Part shown: positions 9,413 through 17,526 of the stretch, piece by piece | Layout: the number at the start of each line of letters is the position of its first letter | Position numbering within the stretch: the stretch's first letter is position 1 | Source: Arsukibacterium sp. MJ3 | Lineage (GTDB): Bacteria; Pseudomonadota; Gammaproteobacteria; Enterobacterales; Alteromonadaceae | Assembly (NCBI RefSeq): GCF_000987765.1 | Contig: NZ_LAHP01000019.1 | Span: forward strand, 1-64,000 | Reading direction: 5' to 3' | DNA: 64,000 nucleotides | Program-made: the position numbers and the translations under genes | The notes under the pieces: model-generated | Database searches by the model: none | What the model was told of the DNA's origin: nothing | Seen by the model: only the letters and a program-made list of their open reading frames with translations

Positions 9413-9568
9413 TTATCTGAATAGAGCAAAACACGAACCCAAAAGGGGCACAGAGAAACATGACACGCAGTAGCTTATTGGCCGTGTTACCCAGCTGTAA
9501 TCACTGAAGGTACTAAGCCGGGCAGCTTTGCTTAGGTAGAGGGTTAACGTTATGAAAAGAGTAGACAT
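9413..9568 (-). CDS. Possible short upstream ORF or leader peptide of the cmr operon
   Basis: The reading frame from the ATG at 9568 has AAGGAA about six bases upstream and runs 51 codons to a TAA 12 bases before the cmr1 ATG. The product starts MSTLFITLTLYLSKAARLS and is rich in Ser, Leu and Cys; I recognise no family. It lies between the predicted cmr promoter and cmr1, so it could be a translated leader or coupling ORF. It could equally be chance. Confidence 0.25.
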   Translation of the reverse strand: MSTLFITLTLYLSKAARLSTFSDYSWVTRPISYCVSCFSVPLLGSCFALFR

Positions 9569-9595
9569 TCAAATTCCTTTTTAAATGGGTACGTA

Positions 9596-9624
9596 GTTTT
9601 ATCAATATCAAGCATTAAAGTCAA
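9596..9624 (-). promoter_or_regulatory. Candidate sigma-70 promoter of the cmr operon
   Basis: On the minus strand TTGACT (9624-9619) and TAAAAC (9601-9596) are separated by 17 bases. They point to cmr1, with a leader of about 190 bases that contains the short ORF. No other strong pair was seen in the 9462-9767 gap. Confidence 0.4.
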
Positions 9625-9767
9625 TTAACATAGTAAGGCTCGGCTTTGTTATGTTTTGCAGCCTACGCCACAGCATTACAATCTGCACTTTTCTCGTTAA
9701 ACTGCTGCCGATAAACGTTTAACAAGTTTACTGTGCCACGGGTGCCAACTGGCAATTGACAAGTTTG

Positions 9768-10859
9768 TTAGCTTAAATTCTGAGCCGTTGTTTTAGCCTG
9801 CCATACCTGCTCCATTGCTTGCTGCAGAACATTGATACCGTATAGCCTTAACATGTCGTTAAAATCACTTGGCTGTTCTTTACCGTGTATAGACAGAAAC
9901 TGCGGTGTCATAAAATAATCATCTGGCTGTGCTGCCACTAGGGCGTTATTTAAACCCACATTTCCTACTTTTGGTTTGTACACATCCATATCGTGAGCAA
10001 AATAGACGCGCTCATTCAGATGCTTACGGCAATGGCCGTAATTATTGCAACTTAATACTGCACGTATTTCACCCGGCCATACCAAAGCCAGCGTAAGCGC
10101 GGTAATAATGCCTTCACAAAATAAGATTGGATAAAACTGCAAACCACGCACAGGAGTAACCCTAACAAAGCTCCCTTTCATGGCACCAGTGAAAGCAACA
10201 ACGTTTCGTTTGTTATCACTGGCTAATGCCGGATCAATTGTTTGAAACCCCACAACGTCGCCGCCTAGCCTTTCAATTGGCAGCAATATTTTATGGTTAT
10301 ACCAGCGCATCTTAAGACGATTTAACAGTGCCGCAGTAACATGACCACCCAGGCGTTGCTGCAAATAGGGTTGCTGTGGCTCTACGGCCGACGCCTTGGC
10401 AAAAGCATTTTGTAAAATAGCAAAATACACCGCACGCTGCTTTTCATAAGCTTGCTCTGAGCAGCCGAGTGAAAGGTTATTGTCAGTAGTGGCCAAAACC
10501 ACTTCTTTTTTAGCCAACGAAGCAGATGACGTTAGCTGCTGTGGCTGGCGCGCTAACCAACGCAAGCCGTTAAAATCAGCGGTTAACCCCCCATCTTTAA
10601 AAGTTCTAAAGCGGAAAAATGGCCACGCCTGGCCATTAGCAGTGTAATTAAGGTAATACCGCACTGAACAGCAGCCTTGGTAACGCTTGGCAATTACAGG
10701 TACTGCATTACCTCTTAGCAATACAGAGTGGTTAGGCAGCTTAGCCAACAATGCCACAGCATCTACACCCAGCGGTGCAGCAATATCAACAATGTCTTCT
10801 TTGGCATAACGCAATATGCTGGCCAAATCTAATGGTTGACGATGTAAATGCTGCTGCAT
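9768..10859 (-). CDS. Toprim-domain primase-like protein of mobile-element type
   Basis: The protein (363 residues from the ATG at 10859) looks like the Toprim half of phage or plasmid primases without a helicase. Counted from an in-frame GTG two codons earlier, visible features are a region with C65-C66 and FFRFRTFKDGGL; the Toprim glutamate motif LFCEGIITALTLAL (E251); the acidic pair HDMD (D292, D294); and the closing DFND (334-337), typical of Toprim_3 proteins. It may act in replication or priming of the integrative element. It is on the same strand as the cmr operon but separated by more than 300 bases. The AGG ten bases before ATG is modest. Exact substrate unknown. Confidence 0.65.
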   Translation of the reverse strand: MQQHLHRQPLDLASILRYAKEDIVDIAAPLGVDAVALLAKLPNHSVLLRGNAVPVIAKRYQGCCSVRYYLNYTANGQAWPFFRFRTFKDGGLTADFNGLRWLARQPQQLTSSASLAKKEVVLATTDNNLSLGCSEQAYEKQRAVYFAILQNAFAKASAVEPQQPYLQQRLGGHVTAALLNRLKMRWYNHKILLPIERLGGDVVGFQTIDPALASDNKRNVVAFTGAMKGSFVRVTPVRGLQFYPILFCEGIITALTLALVWPGEIRAVLSCNNYGHCRKHLNERVYFAHDMDVYKPKVGNVGLNNALVAAQPDDYFMTPQFLSIHGKEQPSDFNDMLRLYGINVLQQAMEQVWQAKTTAQNLS

Positions 10860-10952
10860 GCCCACAACCTGTTAGTGAATAGATAAGGTAAGCTTAATGG
10901 CAATGTTTACTAACAAGAGGCTTTACAAACTTGTTAAAGCAGAGAAAAGGAA

Positions 10953-10991
10953 ATTAAAAAAGCAGAGCCCATTCAAATGGCTCTCTGCTTT
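10953..10991 (-). terminator. Rho-independent terminator
   Basis: The segment contains AAAGCAGAG...CTCTGCTTT arms around CCATT/AATGG, a nearly perfect hairpin at 10959-10991. On the minus strand it is followed by six T residues. It would end transcripts coming from the broken gene at 11019-11432. Confidence 0.6.
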
Positions 10992-11018
10992 AAACGGCAC
11001 AACAGAGCCTATAACAGT

Positions 11019-11432
11019 TTATAGTGGCGTAAGCACTACTGATGCTACGACAAGCTCATTATCTATGAGCGGCATGTTAAGCCCTTTAAATATGCTAACG
11101 TAACATGCTGTTTCAGCAGGCTCAATCATCATCTCACCTAACGCATAATACCAACTACAGGTTATGATAATCTTATGCTGTGTATTAATTTCCAACAAAG
11201 GGTCAGTTCTTACAACACGGATCTGTCCTGCGGCATTTTCCCGAATACCATATGCATATAAAAATGGAAGCGTAAGATCACGCGCAATAAAGTAGAAAAA
11301 TAAAAGTTCCAGCGTACTCTGGCATTTTACGCATTCGTAATACTCCGACTGGTGAGTATTCTCTAACAAAAAGTGCACAAAGTGACGTTGTAACGTTTTA
11401 AAGTTAAGTACCTTAATACAGCTAGCGAAGCA
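11019..11432 (-). pseudogene. N-terminally broken paralogue of the zinc-finger-like protein at 12061-12363
   Basis: The open frame encodes C-x2-C followed by FKTLQRHFVHFLLENTHQSEYYECVKC. This matches the C-terminus of the intact neighbour (FSALQQRLVQFLLENSHQTEYVE) at about half of the positions. There is no start codon before the homology other than an internal GTG at 11378, and a stop lies just upstream, so the N-terminal half appears lost. Unlike the neighbour, this copy has a second C-x2-C and about 95 further residues, so it may represent the longer original form. Function unknown. Confidence 0.45.
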
Positions 11433-11906
11433 TTAGGTGTGCATAAATAAAAGGTGATGGAACAGTATCTTGCCTTTGCTTCATCCTAAACAAGGAAGGA
11501 AAGGCATCGCAGGAATGCTCACAAACAAAGCTATAACCAAAGCGCTCTGCCGCTGCTGAATAACGCGCTACAATCAGTTGTTGTGCTACAGATTTCGAAA
11601 CCTCTTTCGAGTCTAGAGTTTTACCATCAATTTCAGCTGGTAATAAGACAACATTCGTTATACTCAGACTACCATCCCCAGCAAGAAGTGAAAGCGCAGC
11701 AGCACCAATAAATACTGCTGCACCAACAGAATCTCCCAAGCCTGAACCAAGCTGCCCGCGGCCACATCAGTGAACATTTGCGCAGCTAAAGAGACATCTG
11801 GTTCGTTGGAAACTGCAAAATATGGCCAAAATGAAACCAGAAAAGCATGTTGAGGCTTACTCGCGGCTTGAACAAATTCTGAAGAAATAAAATACTCAGA
11901 AATCAA
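11422..11906 (-). pseudogene. Frameshifted small gene of unknown function
   Basis: Two overlapping frames, 11664-11906 and 11422-11766, read as one protein if a single frameshift lies near 11745-11765. The first ends ...AAQMFTDVAAG; the second continues with GSGLGDSVGAAVFIGAAAL, then a hydrophilic region with two cysteines (FVCEHSCDAF). I recognise no family. The alanine/glycine-rich hydrophobic stretch could be a membrane segment. Its location among element genes suggests a decaying cargo gene. Confidence 0.3.
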
Positions 11907-11988
11907 AATCCTGTTTGGTAATACATCCAGACAGGATAAGAAGATTTAGCTAAGCTTGGAATGTGCGGTTGGTGTTACGCTTACGCTC

Positions 11989-12022
11989 AAAAAAAAGCCA
12001 TATTACTCAAAATATGGCTTTT
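11989..12022 (-). terminator. Rho-independent terminator of the xis-int operon
   Basis: Arms AAAAGCCATATT (11993-12004) and AATATGGCTTTT (12011-12022) flank a 6-base loop. On the minus strand the hairpin runs straight into eight T residues. It lies 39 bases after the stop of the zinc-finger-like gene. Confidence 0.8.
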
Positions 12023-12060
12023 AAAAGTCGCTTTTAAATAACCTCTCAAAGTAACTTTTT

Positions 12061-12363
12061 TTATTCAACATACTCCGTCTGGTGACTGTTCTCGAGTAAG
12101 AATTGTACTAACCGTTGTTGAAGTGCCGAAAAATCAAATTGTTTAGCGCAGCTCGGACAACACATTTCATGCTTAACCCATTGATAAATGGCATCGCAAT
12201 TATCAGTCGCACGTTCAGTTGCACACACTGGAATAAGCTCCCGACCGTAAGGGTTAATTTTGAGAGCAACAATCAAGTTTATTGAAAAACTTCGCGCTTT
12301 TTTACGTAAGTTTTTCTCTGCTTGAATGGTTCGGAATAATGGTGTTTGCTCAATATGGATCAT
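12061..12363 (-). CDS. Small zinc-finger-like protein coupled to the integrase
   Basis: The 100-residue protein has a CCPSC motif near residue 70 and upstream cysteines in PVCATERATDNCDAIYQWV, suggesting a small zinc-binding fold. The C-terminal part FSALQQRLVQFLLENSHQTEYVE is also found in the broken copy at 11019-11432. Its ATG overlaps the integrase stop (ATGA), so it is translated together with the recombinase and may be a recombination accessory factor. No named family recognised. Confidence 0.55.
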   Translation of the reverse strand: MIHIEQTPLFRTIQAEKNLRKKARSFSINLIVALKINPYGRELIPVCATERATDNCDAIYQWVKHEMCCPSCAKQFDFSALQQRLVQFLLENSHQTEYVE

Positions 12364-13535
12364 TTAACACCTCCACTGTTATGAGCTAGCAACAATAAAT
12401 CAAACGCAGAACCATCTTGCCGAGTTAAGTTCGGTACAAAACGGCTATAAACCCTAAACAACATTTCTGTGGTGGTATGCCCCATCTGTCGAGCAATCCA
12501 TTCGGGATTTTCCCCCGCAGCCAACCAAAGTGTGGCCGCGGTATGCCGTGTTTGATAAGGCACCCGATCTCTAAGCTCACATTGTTTAATCGTCGGATAC
12601 CAAACCCGCTGTGTGATATTGCGATGATTATGCGGTGTGCCGTTCCTTGTGGCGAACACATAATCTGATTTAGTCCGAGTGGCATATTGCCGTTGAAGTG
12701 CCTCACGGACCGGCTTAGACATTTGAATTTCACGTTGAGAGCCATCATTTTTCGTATATTCCGTTTGGCCGCCAACCCACGTTTCACGAACTAAAATGAT
12801 ATTGCGATCGAAATCAACAAACCGCCATTTCAAGCCATCCACTTCTCCCGTGCGCAGACCGGTAAAGAAACGCACAACATAGTAATTGGCGAATTGCTCT
12901 GGTACATACTGTAAGAATTTCTGTACTTCATCTAGCGTGAAAGGGTCAACATCTGACTTTTGCATTTTCAGTGGTTTTAAACGGTCGGGCGAAGTAAACT
13001 GATATCGGTCGGCTGCATCATCTAAGATCTTCTGAATAACTTTCAGGTGACGGTTAATGTAACCTGCTGAAATCTGCTCTCCGTTTTCGCGACGAACTTT
13101 GCCGAGTGTGGCGCGAAACTGGATAAGATCAGCCTTTGTGATGTGGTCGACTTCCATTTTCCCAAAATGTGGGATAAGACGGTTATGAACCAATATAACC
13201 ATCGTCTTAATATAAGAGGCTCGCCAAGTAACTTGCATTTCATCCAACCAAATAATGGCGAACTCTTCTAAGGTCGGTAACCGACTCGCTCGATTTCCTG
13301 CTAACAAACGCTGATGTTGCTTTTCAAATCGCACCACCATCTTACTATTTGGAAAATAATTGCTGTAAACAAAGGTTCCGAGCAAAATATCCGCTTCAAT
13401 TCTTTGCAACAATTTGGTTAATGTTTTGCAATTTGTTGGATTATCGGGTAGCGCGGTTTGCTCTCGACAACGCGTACCTAAATAGCGGAAATCTAATTGC
13501 AAATTGCCCGCCCCCCTCGATCTCATATTACCCAT
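12360..13535 (-). CDS. Tyrosine recombinase (integrase)
   Basis: This is a site-specific recombinase for integration and excision of a mobile element. The 391 residues show an N-terminal arm-binding part (about 1-80), a SAM-like core-binding domain (about 85-185) and a catalytic domain. Visible catalytic residues are R228 in FFTGLRTGEVDGLKW, K262, R330 and H331 in PYQTRHTAATL, H353 in RQMGHTT and the nucleophile Y363 in RVYSRF. Box II has Tyr327 where many relatives have His; this variant is known in active enzymes. The start overlaps the excisionase-like gene by eight bases. It lies 27 kb from the tRNA-Arg gene rather than beside it, so either its attachment site is elsewhere or the island grew after insertion. 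Confidence 0.92.
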   Translation of the reverse strand: MGNMRSRGAGNLQLDFRYLGTRCREQTALPDNPTNCKTLTKLLQRIEADILLGTFVYSNYFPNSKMVVRFEKQHQRLLAGNRASRLPTLEEFAIIWLDEMQVTWRASYIKTMVILVHNRLIPHFGKMEVDHITKADLIQFRATLGKVRRENGEQISAGYINRHLKVIQKILDDAADRYQFTSPDRLKPLKMQKSDVDPFTLDEVQKFLQYVPEQFANYYVVRFFTGLRTGEVDGLKWRFVDFDRNIILVRETWVGGQTEYTKNDGSQREIQMSKPVREALQRQYATRTKSDYVFATRNGTPHNHRNITQRVWYPTIKQCELRDRVPYQTRHTAATLWLAAGENPEWIARQMGHTTTEMLFRVYSRFVPNLTRQDGSAFDLLLLAHNSGGVK

Positions 13536-13758
13536 GAGCTACGCCTCCGTTTGCCATTGGAATAAATAAACCTGTTTGTGGTTTAGCAATGTCCTTTTGG
13601 ATAGTTTCCCAAATATACAAAATCTTACGTCCCCCAAATGGACGAATGTAGTGAACCCCCTCGTGTAACACGCGATCTTTAAGCGTTTCGCGAATTGTCC
13701 TCACGTCATACTTAATAAGCTTAGAAAGCTCTTCAGTTGTTAAATATGTCTTACTCAT
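13528..13758 (-). CDS. Excisionase-like helix-turn-helix protein
   Basis: The 76-residue basic protein has an N-terminal winged-helix-type segment (YLTTEELSKLIKYDVRTIRETL) followed by HYIRPFGGRKILYIW, the pattern of small excisionase-like proteins encoded just before phage integrases. It would direct excision or regulate the operon. It is the first gene of the xis-int-zinc finger operon and faces a divergent regulator across a 150-bp region with palindromes. Confidence 0.65.
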   Translation of the reverse strand: MSKTYLTTEELSKLIKYDVRTIRETLKDRVLHEGVHYIRPFGGRKILYIWETIQKDIAKPQTGLFIPMANGGVAHG

Positions 13759-13779
13759 CTTTTGTACCTCACATCAATC

Positions 13780-13860
13780 ATACGTAGCGTATACTCATCA
13801 TTATGAGCATATAAATGCCACTGTCAAGCATCTTTTGTAGTTTTTATGCATCAAATGATG
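13780..13860. promoter_or_regulatory. Divergent control region with three palindromic operator candidates
   Basis: Between the xis-like gene and the regulator lie ATACGtagCGTAT (13780-13792), CTCATCATTATGAG (13794-13807) and CATCAAATGATG (13849-13860). The last two share the core TCAT/ATGA. Such paired dyads between divergent phage-like genes are usual repressor sites; the likely ligand is the protein starting at 13911. Confidence 0.5.
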
Positions 13861-13910
13861 AGTGTTAGGTTTTTTTGATGTACACTAAGCACTCTCTGAG
13901 GGGGGAGCTC

Positions 13911-14138
13911 GTGATAAGATTTAGACTGAAAGAATTAATTGCCGATAAAGAATTCCACGAAGATAAGCGCATTACTTACGAGGAAATTGCGAAGGCCACT
14001 GGTGTTCACCGTACCACTTTGTCAAAACTTGCTAATCAGAAGGGCTACAACACCACTACTGACGTTTTAGATAAGTTGTGTATTTACTTTGGCGTAGACT
14101 TAGACAAGGTTGCTTCTCATATAACTAACGATTCATGA
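13911..14138 (+). CDS. XRE/Cro-type transcriptional regulator
   Basis: The protein (75 residues from the GTG at 13911) has an N-terminal RFRLKELIADKE and the helix-turn-helix YEEIAKATGVHRTTLSKLAN, followed by TDVLDKLCIYFGVDLDKV, the compact one-domain repressor pattern of XRE family proteins. I choose the GTG because GGGGGAG lies directly upstream at 13901-13907. An earlier in-frame ATG at 13878 has no such site. It probably represses the divergent xis-int operon or itself through the palindromes at 13780-13860. Confidence 0.75.
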   Translation: MIRFRLKELIADKEFHEDKRITYEEIAKATGVHRTTLSKLANQKGYNTTTDVLDKLCIYFGVDLDKVASHITNDS

Positions 14139-14374
14139 TGACATCAGAATCAAAATTGAAATTAGCAACTAACACCTTGACCGAAAGCGAACTTGTCGCT
14201 GAAAACGATTCTGTTTGGCTAAGCAGCAAAAAAGCGAAGAAGGAATTGAAGGTGTCAGATTGCCACCTAATGCACTTGCGGCTAGCAGGTAAGCTGCAGT
14301 TTCGCAAAGAGGGTAACCGGTTTTATTATTTGATACCTGCGGTTAATACTACTGATGAAAATTTATTGCGCTGA
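14135..14374 (+). CDS. Small MerR/excisionase-like DNA-binding protein
   Basis: The 79-residue protein contains WLSSKKAKKELKVSDCHLMHLRLAGKLQFRKEGNRFYYL, the helix-turn-wing pattern of excisionase-family or MerR-like minimal DNA-binding domains (residues about 28-68). Its ATG overlaps the stop of the preceding regulator by four bases, so the two are co-translated. It could be a second directionality or control factor of the element. It converges with the HNH gene one base later. Confidence 0.55.
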   Translation: MMTSESKLKLATNTLTESELVAENDSVWLSSKKAKKELKVSDCHLMHLRLAGKLQFRKEGNRFYYLIPAVNTTDENLLR

Positions 14375-14375
14375 C

Positions 14376-15152
14376 TTAAAACCCGAAAAATTCTCTGTGA
14401 AATCCTAAATAAGCTAAGGTTTGTGGGTAAATAGTGCTTAATTTTTTCCTATCTAAACCCCACTTTTGGATTAAATTATCAGGCACTTTTTCAGACAGCA
14501 TTAACAATCCGGCATCGGAGAAAGAAATAAACCCTTTATCAAATAACTTGTCATAATGCGGAGCGAGTAACAGGCCATTGAATTTGTCAGCTTTTTCTCT
14601 CCCGTTGGACAACTTCCACGGTTTGATGTGGCTCGCAATCAGAATACTTGGTTGCATATCGTCAACATCAGACAGACAGCAACGATAACTGTACGCAAAT
14701 CTGACTTGTTCGCTAAAAAACTCATGGCCAACTCGAAAGGTCGTATAAGTCCCCCTGTTTTCTCCGAGCATTTGAGTAACAGGCGGCAGAATAATGGCTT
14801 CATTATTTTGATTCAACACTGACAAGATAAACCGACTACTAACATCCAGATCTCTTTCAAAAAATAACAAGTCACCCACTCGAATGCCTAGTTCAAAGAA
14901 TTTTTGCTTGAGGGGGGTCAAGAAAAGACGATGACGGCGCTGCTTTCTGGAAATTTTGCAAGACGCCAGCGAGCCTAAAATACTAAATTCTAGATGCTGT
15001 TCTTGTCGTTCATGTAGTACTCCTCCCGTAAAGAAAGAAATGATATCCAAAGGTATGCCTGTTGTGCCTTCGTCAAGCAGCGTCTTATCAACTGTCTTAA
15101 CAGCACAAAATTCATTGCGTACCTCCCAAGAGTAAGACCGTAATGAAACCAT
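14376..15152 (-). CDS. HNH endonuclease (HNH_2 type), putative defence nuclease
   Basis: The protein ends with an HNH_2-type nuclease domain: a cysteine pair (CCLSD), IASHIKPW, the spacer, then KFNGLLLAPHYDKLFDKGFISF (about residues 165-210). H of SHIKPW, N of FNGLLL and H of APHYDKLF are the expected metal and catalytic residues. The N-terminal 160 residues are a variable recognition-type region. I start at the ATG at 15152, giving 258 residues; upstream in-frame extension is possible, as AGGTG upstream is only fair. HNH_2 proteins are common as restriction-like enzymes in defence islands, and here it is divergent from the PT-associated methyltransferase gene. Its substrate preference cannot be read from sequence. 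Confidence 0.75.
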   Translation of the reverse strand: MVSLRSYSWEVRNEFCAVKTVDKTLLDEGTTGIPLDIISFFTGGVLHERQEQHLEFSILGSLASCKISRKQRRHRLFLTPLKQKFFELGIRVGDLLFFERDLDVSSRFILSVLNQNNEAIILPPVTQMLGENRGTYTTFRVGHEFFSEQVRFAYSYRCCLSDVDDMQPSILIASHIKPWKLSNGREKADKFNGLLLAPHYDKLFDKGFISFSDAGLLMLSEKVPDNLIQKWGLDRKKLSTIYPQTLAYLGFHREFFGF

Positions 15153-15381
15153 ATTATTAGGACACCTTTTTAAGAAATATACCTGATAGACTTTGGTCAA
15201 CCGACTAAGCCTAAGTCTTTCACTGAAATAACACAACAAGCCGTGTCATGTTCAACTCGATATGTTCTTATATGGTCGCAAGCAACTAATTTATGCTAGC
15301 TTAGTAAACCAAAGTACGGTCTTTCTTAGCTGTTCAATAAACAACTTTCACAAAAAATACTCAGCAAAAAGAGCTATAACG

Positions 15382-17412
15382 ATGAATGCAGAGCAATTTA
15401 AAGACCTCGTAAAACAAGTCAAGCTTGGTAAAAAACTGCCTGATGCTATTTACCTGCATAAAGATGCCTTTAGTGCTCTGCCACCGATTTTAGCCAAATT
15501 TGTCAATGTAGTGGCTACTGCTCTTAAAGTGCCGGAAACCGATTGGAACATTGTTAAGCTGTTTAAAACTAACTTTCGTTTGTCGCTGCTGCACTATCCG
15601 GATTTTTATAACGACTCTTACCCTGCTTTGCAGCAAAGTGTATCGGTAGACTTAGCTAAGCTACAACACCGCCTGACGCGCTATGACGAGCATGACAACC
15701 CACCTATATTGCATCGCAAAGAACATTTTATTCTGCCGGAGCACCCGAACTTCGAGAGCTTTTGCCTTATCACCCAAGAAGGTGAAGCCGCAGGCCTTTA
15801 TGACAACCCAAGAATGATAGGATTCAAAGCCAGTTGGCAGCGGCTTATTGCTAAGCACGGTTACGATCTCGTCGACGGCCGTTTATTTCGTAGTTCCGCT
15901 TTACATTCTGTAGACAATGAGCAGAATATTGACCGGCATAAAACCGCCTTAGTACGGCATGAATTATCGGCGCCAATGAAAACCCTGGCAAAACATGGCT
16001 TTCTGCACGGCGACTATTCAATATTTGATTACGGCTGCGGCCGCGGTGATGACCTACGCGAGTTAGAAGCCCATGGCTTAGATGTTGTAGGTTGGGACCC
16101 AAATTTTCGACCCGATGCCGACAAAGTGAATTCTGAAATCGTTAATATCGGCTTTGTTATTAACGTTATTGAAGATAAAGACGAGCGATTAGATGCCTTA
16201 CTAGGCAGCTGGGAGCTAACGCAAAAGTTGCTAGTAGTATCTGCGATGCTGGCCAACGAAAGTTATATTGTGCAGTTTCAGCCTTATAAAGATGGTGTGA
16301 TTACCTCACGTAATACTTTTCAAAAATATTACAGCCAAACCGAGCTAAAGGAATTTATTGAAACCACGCTGGATGAAAATGCCATTGCCATAGGCCCCGG
16401 TATTTTTTATGTGTTTCGCGATAAAGAACTAGAGCAGCAATTCCAACAGAACCGGCAAAAGCGGCATTACGAGTGGCGACATTTAACCGCGCCCGAACCG
16501 GTATCAGAAACTCAGGCCCGCCTGCTATTCACTCAACACCAGCCGTTATTTGAAGCCTTTTGGAAATGCTGTCTCGATCTTGGCCGCATGCCGGCAGAAG
16601 ATGAGTTTAACCAATTCCAGCAATTAAATGAGGTTACTGGTTCACCGAAAAAGGCCCTGCGTCTAGTAAGCAAATGGTACGACCAAGCAGAACTTGAGCA
16701 AGCTGCAACAATGCGTAAAGAAGACTTACTTGTTTACTTTGCTTTAGCACAGTTTCAAAAACACAAAGGCTATGCTCATCAACCAGAACAATTGAAAAGA
16801 GATATTAAAGCATTTTTTGGCAATTACACAATCGCATTGACTCAAGCAAAAGAGCTACTTTTCCTCATCGCCGACAGCGAGTTAATAGCGTCTATTTGCC
16901 TGGAAGCACAGGGTCTGCTGCCAGCAAGCAAAATAGGCTTCGAACATGATATAGCTCATAGCCTAACCTTACATAAAGACTTTATTACCCTATTACCAAT
17001 TGTCTTACGTGTGTATGTTGGCGCTGCACTTCAAATGTATGGTGAATTAGATGACATTCAACTTATTAAAATTCACTTTCACTCAGGAAAAGTGACCCTG
17101 TTAGGGTATGAGGGATTTTATGACTCACCATTGCCAAAACTAAAAGAACGCGTGAAAATTAAAATGGCAGAGCAAGACGTAGACTTTTTTGACTATATTG
17201 TTCCTGACAAACGACCGATACTGTTGGATAAAATTAGCTATATAGACGAGACATTTGAGGACTACAAAAAGCAAAAGACGTTTAATAAAAATTTTTTAAA
17301 AGAACTTAAAGCGCTCAATATCGACTGTAGAAATATCACGTTAAATCATTTGCATGAATTACTTCATCATACTAATAAAAAAATCACTGGGTATAACATA
17401 AAGCAAAAATAG
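15382..17412 (+). CDS. DNA phosphorothioation-associated putative methyltransferase
   Basis: This matches what I know of the 'dnd-related' putative methyltransferase family: a conserved N-terminal region, then a SAM-binding motif FDYGCGRGDDLRELEAHG (about residues 213-230) followed by VVGWDPNFRP, and a long C-terminal region of unknown fold. In databases such genes accompany Dnd/Ssp phosphorothioation loci; their exact substrate is unsettled. The ATG at 15382 (MNAEQFKDLVKQV) gives 676 residues. An in-frame start at 15262 would add 40 residues without family character. It reads toward the restriction operon and converges with its last gene. Confidence 0.8.
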   Translation: MNAEQFKDLVKQVKLGKKLPDAIYLHKDAFSALPPILAKFVNVVATALKVPETDWNIVKLFKTNFRLSLLHYPDFYNDSYPALQQSVSVDLAKLQHRLTRYDEHDNPPILHRKEHFILPEHPNFESFCLITQEGEAAGLYDNPRMIGFKASWQRLIAKHGYDLVDGRLFRSSALHSVDNEQNIDRHKTALVRHELSAPMKTLAKHGFLHGDYSIFDYGCGRGDDLRELEAHGLDVVGWDPNFRPDADKVNSEIVNIGFVINVIEDKDERLDALLGSWELTQKLLVVSAMLANESYIVQFQPYKDGVITSRNTFQKYYSQTELKEFIETTLDENAIAIGPGIFYVFRDKELEQQFQQNRQKRHYEWRHLTAPEPVSETQARLLFTQHQPLFEAFWKCCLDLGRMPAEDEFNQFQQLNEVTGSPKKALRLVSKWYDQAELEQAATMRKEDLLVYFALAQFQKHKGYAHQPEQLKRDIKAFFGNYTIALTQAKELLFLIADSELIASICLEAQGLLPASKIGFEHDIAHSLTLHKDFITLLPIVLRVYVGAALQMYGELDDIQLIKIHFHSGKVTLLGYEGFYDSPLPKLKERVKIKMAEQDVDFFDYIVPDKRPILLDKISYIDETFEDYKKQKTFNKNFLKELKALNIDCRNITLNHLHELLHHTNKKITGYNIKQK

Positions 17413-17463
17413 AACGAACGTTAGTTGTACATACAACCAAATTAACATTTGCCAGCACTTATT

Positions 17464-17500
17464 AATCTGCCAATCAATATAGGCAACTGAAAGGCAGATT
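17464..17500. terminator. Inverted repeat between convergent genes, possible weak terminator
   Basis: AATCTGCC (17464-17471) and GGCAGATT (17493-17500) form an 8-bp stem around a 21-base loop in the 114-bp gap between the methyltransferase gene and the giant ATPase gene. There is no clear T-run, so termination is uncertain. Confidence 0.3.
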
Positions 17501-17526
17501 CTCCTTGAGGTAAGCTAAAATTATTC

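Noticed and set aside
10897-11103. Plus-strand ORF of 68 codons (MAMFTNKRLYKLVK...)
   Set aside because: It runs through the minus-strand terminator hairpin and overlaps the 3' end of the broken minus-strand gene, has no ribosome binding site and no recognisable family.
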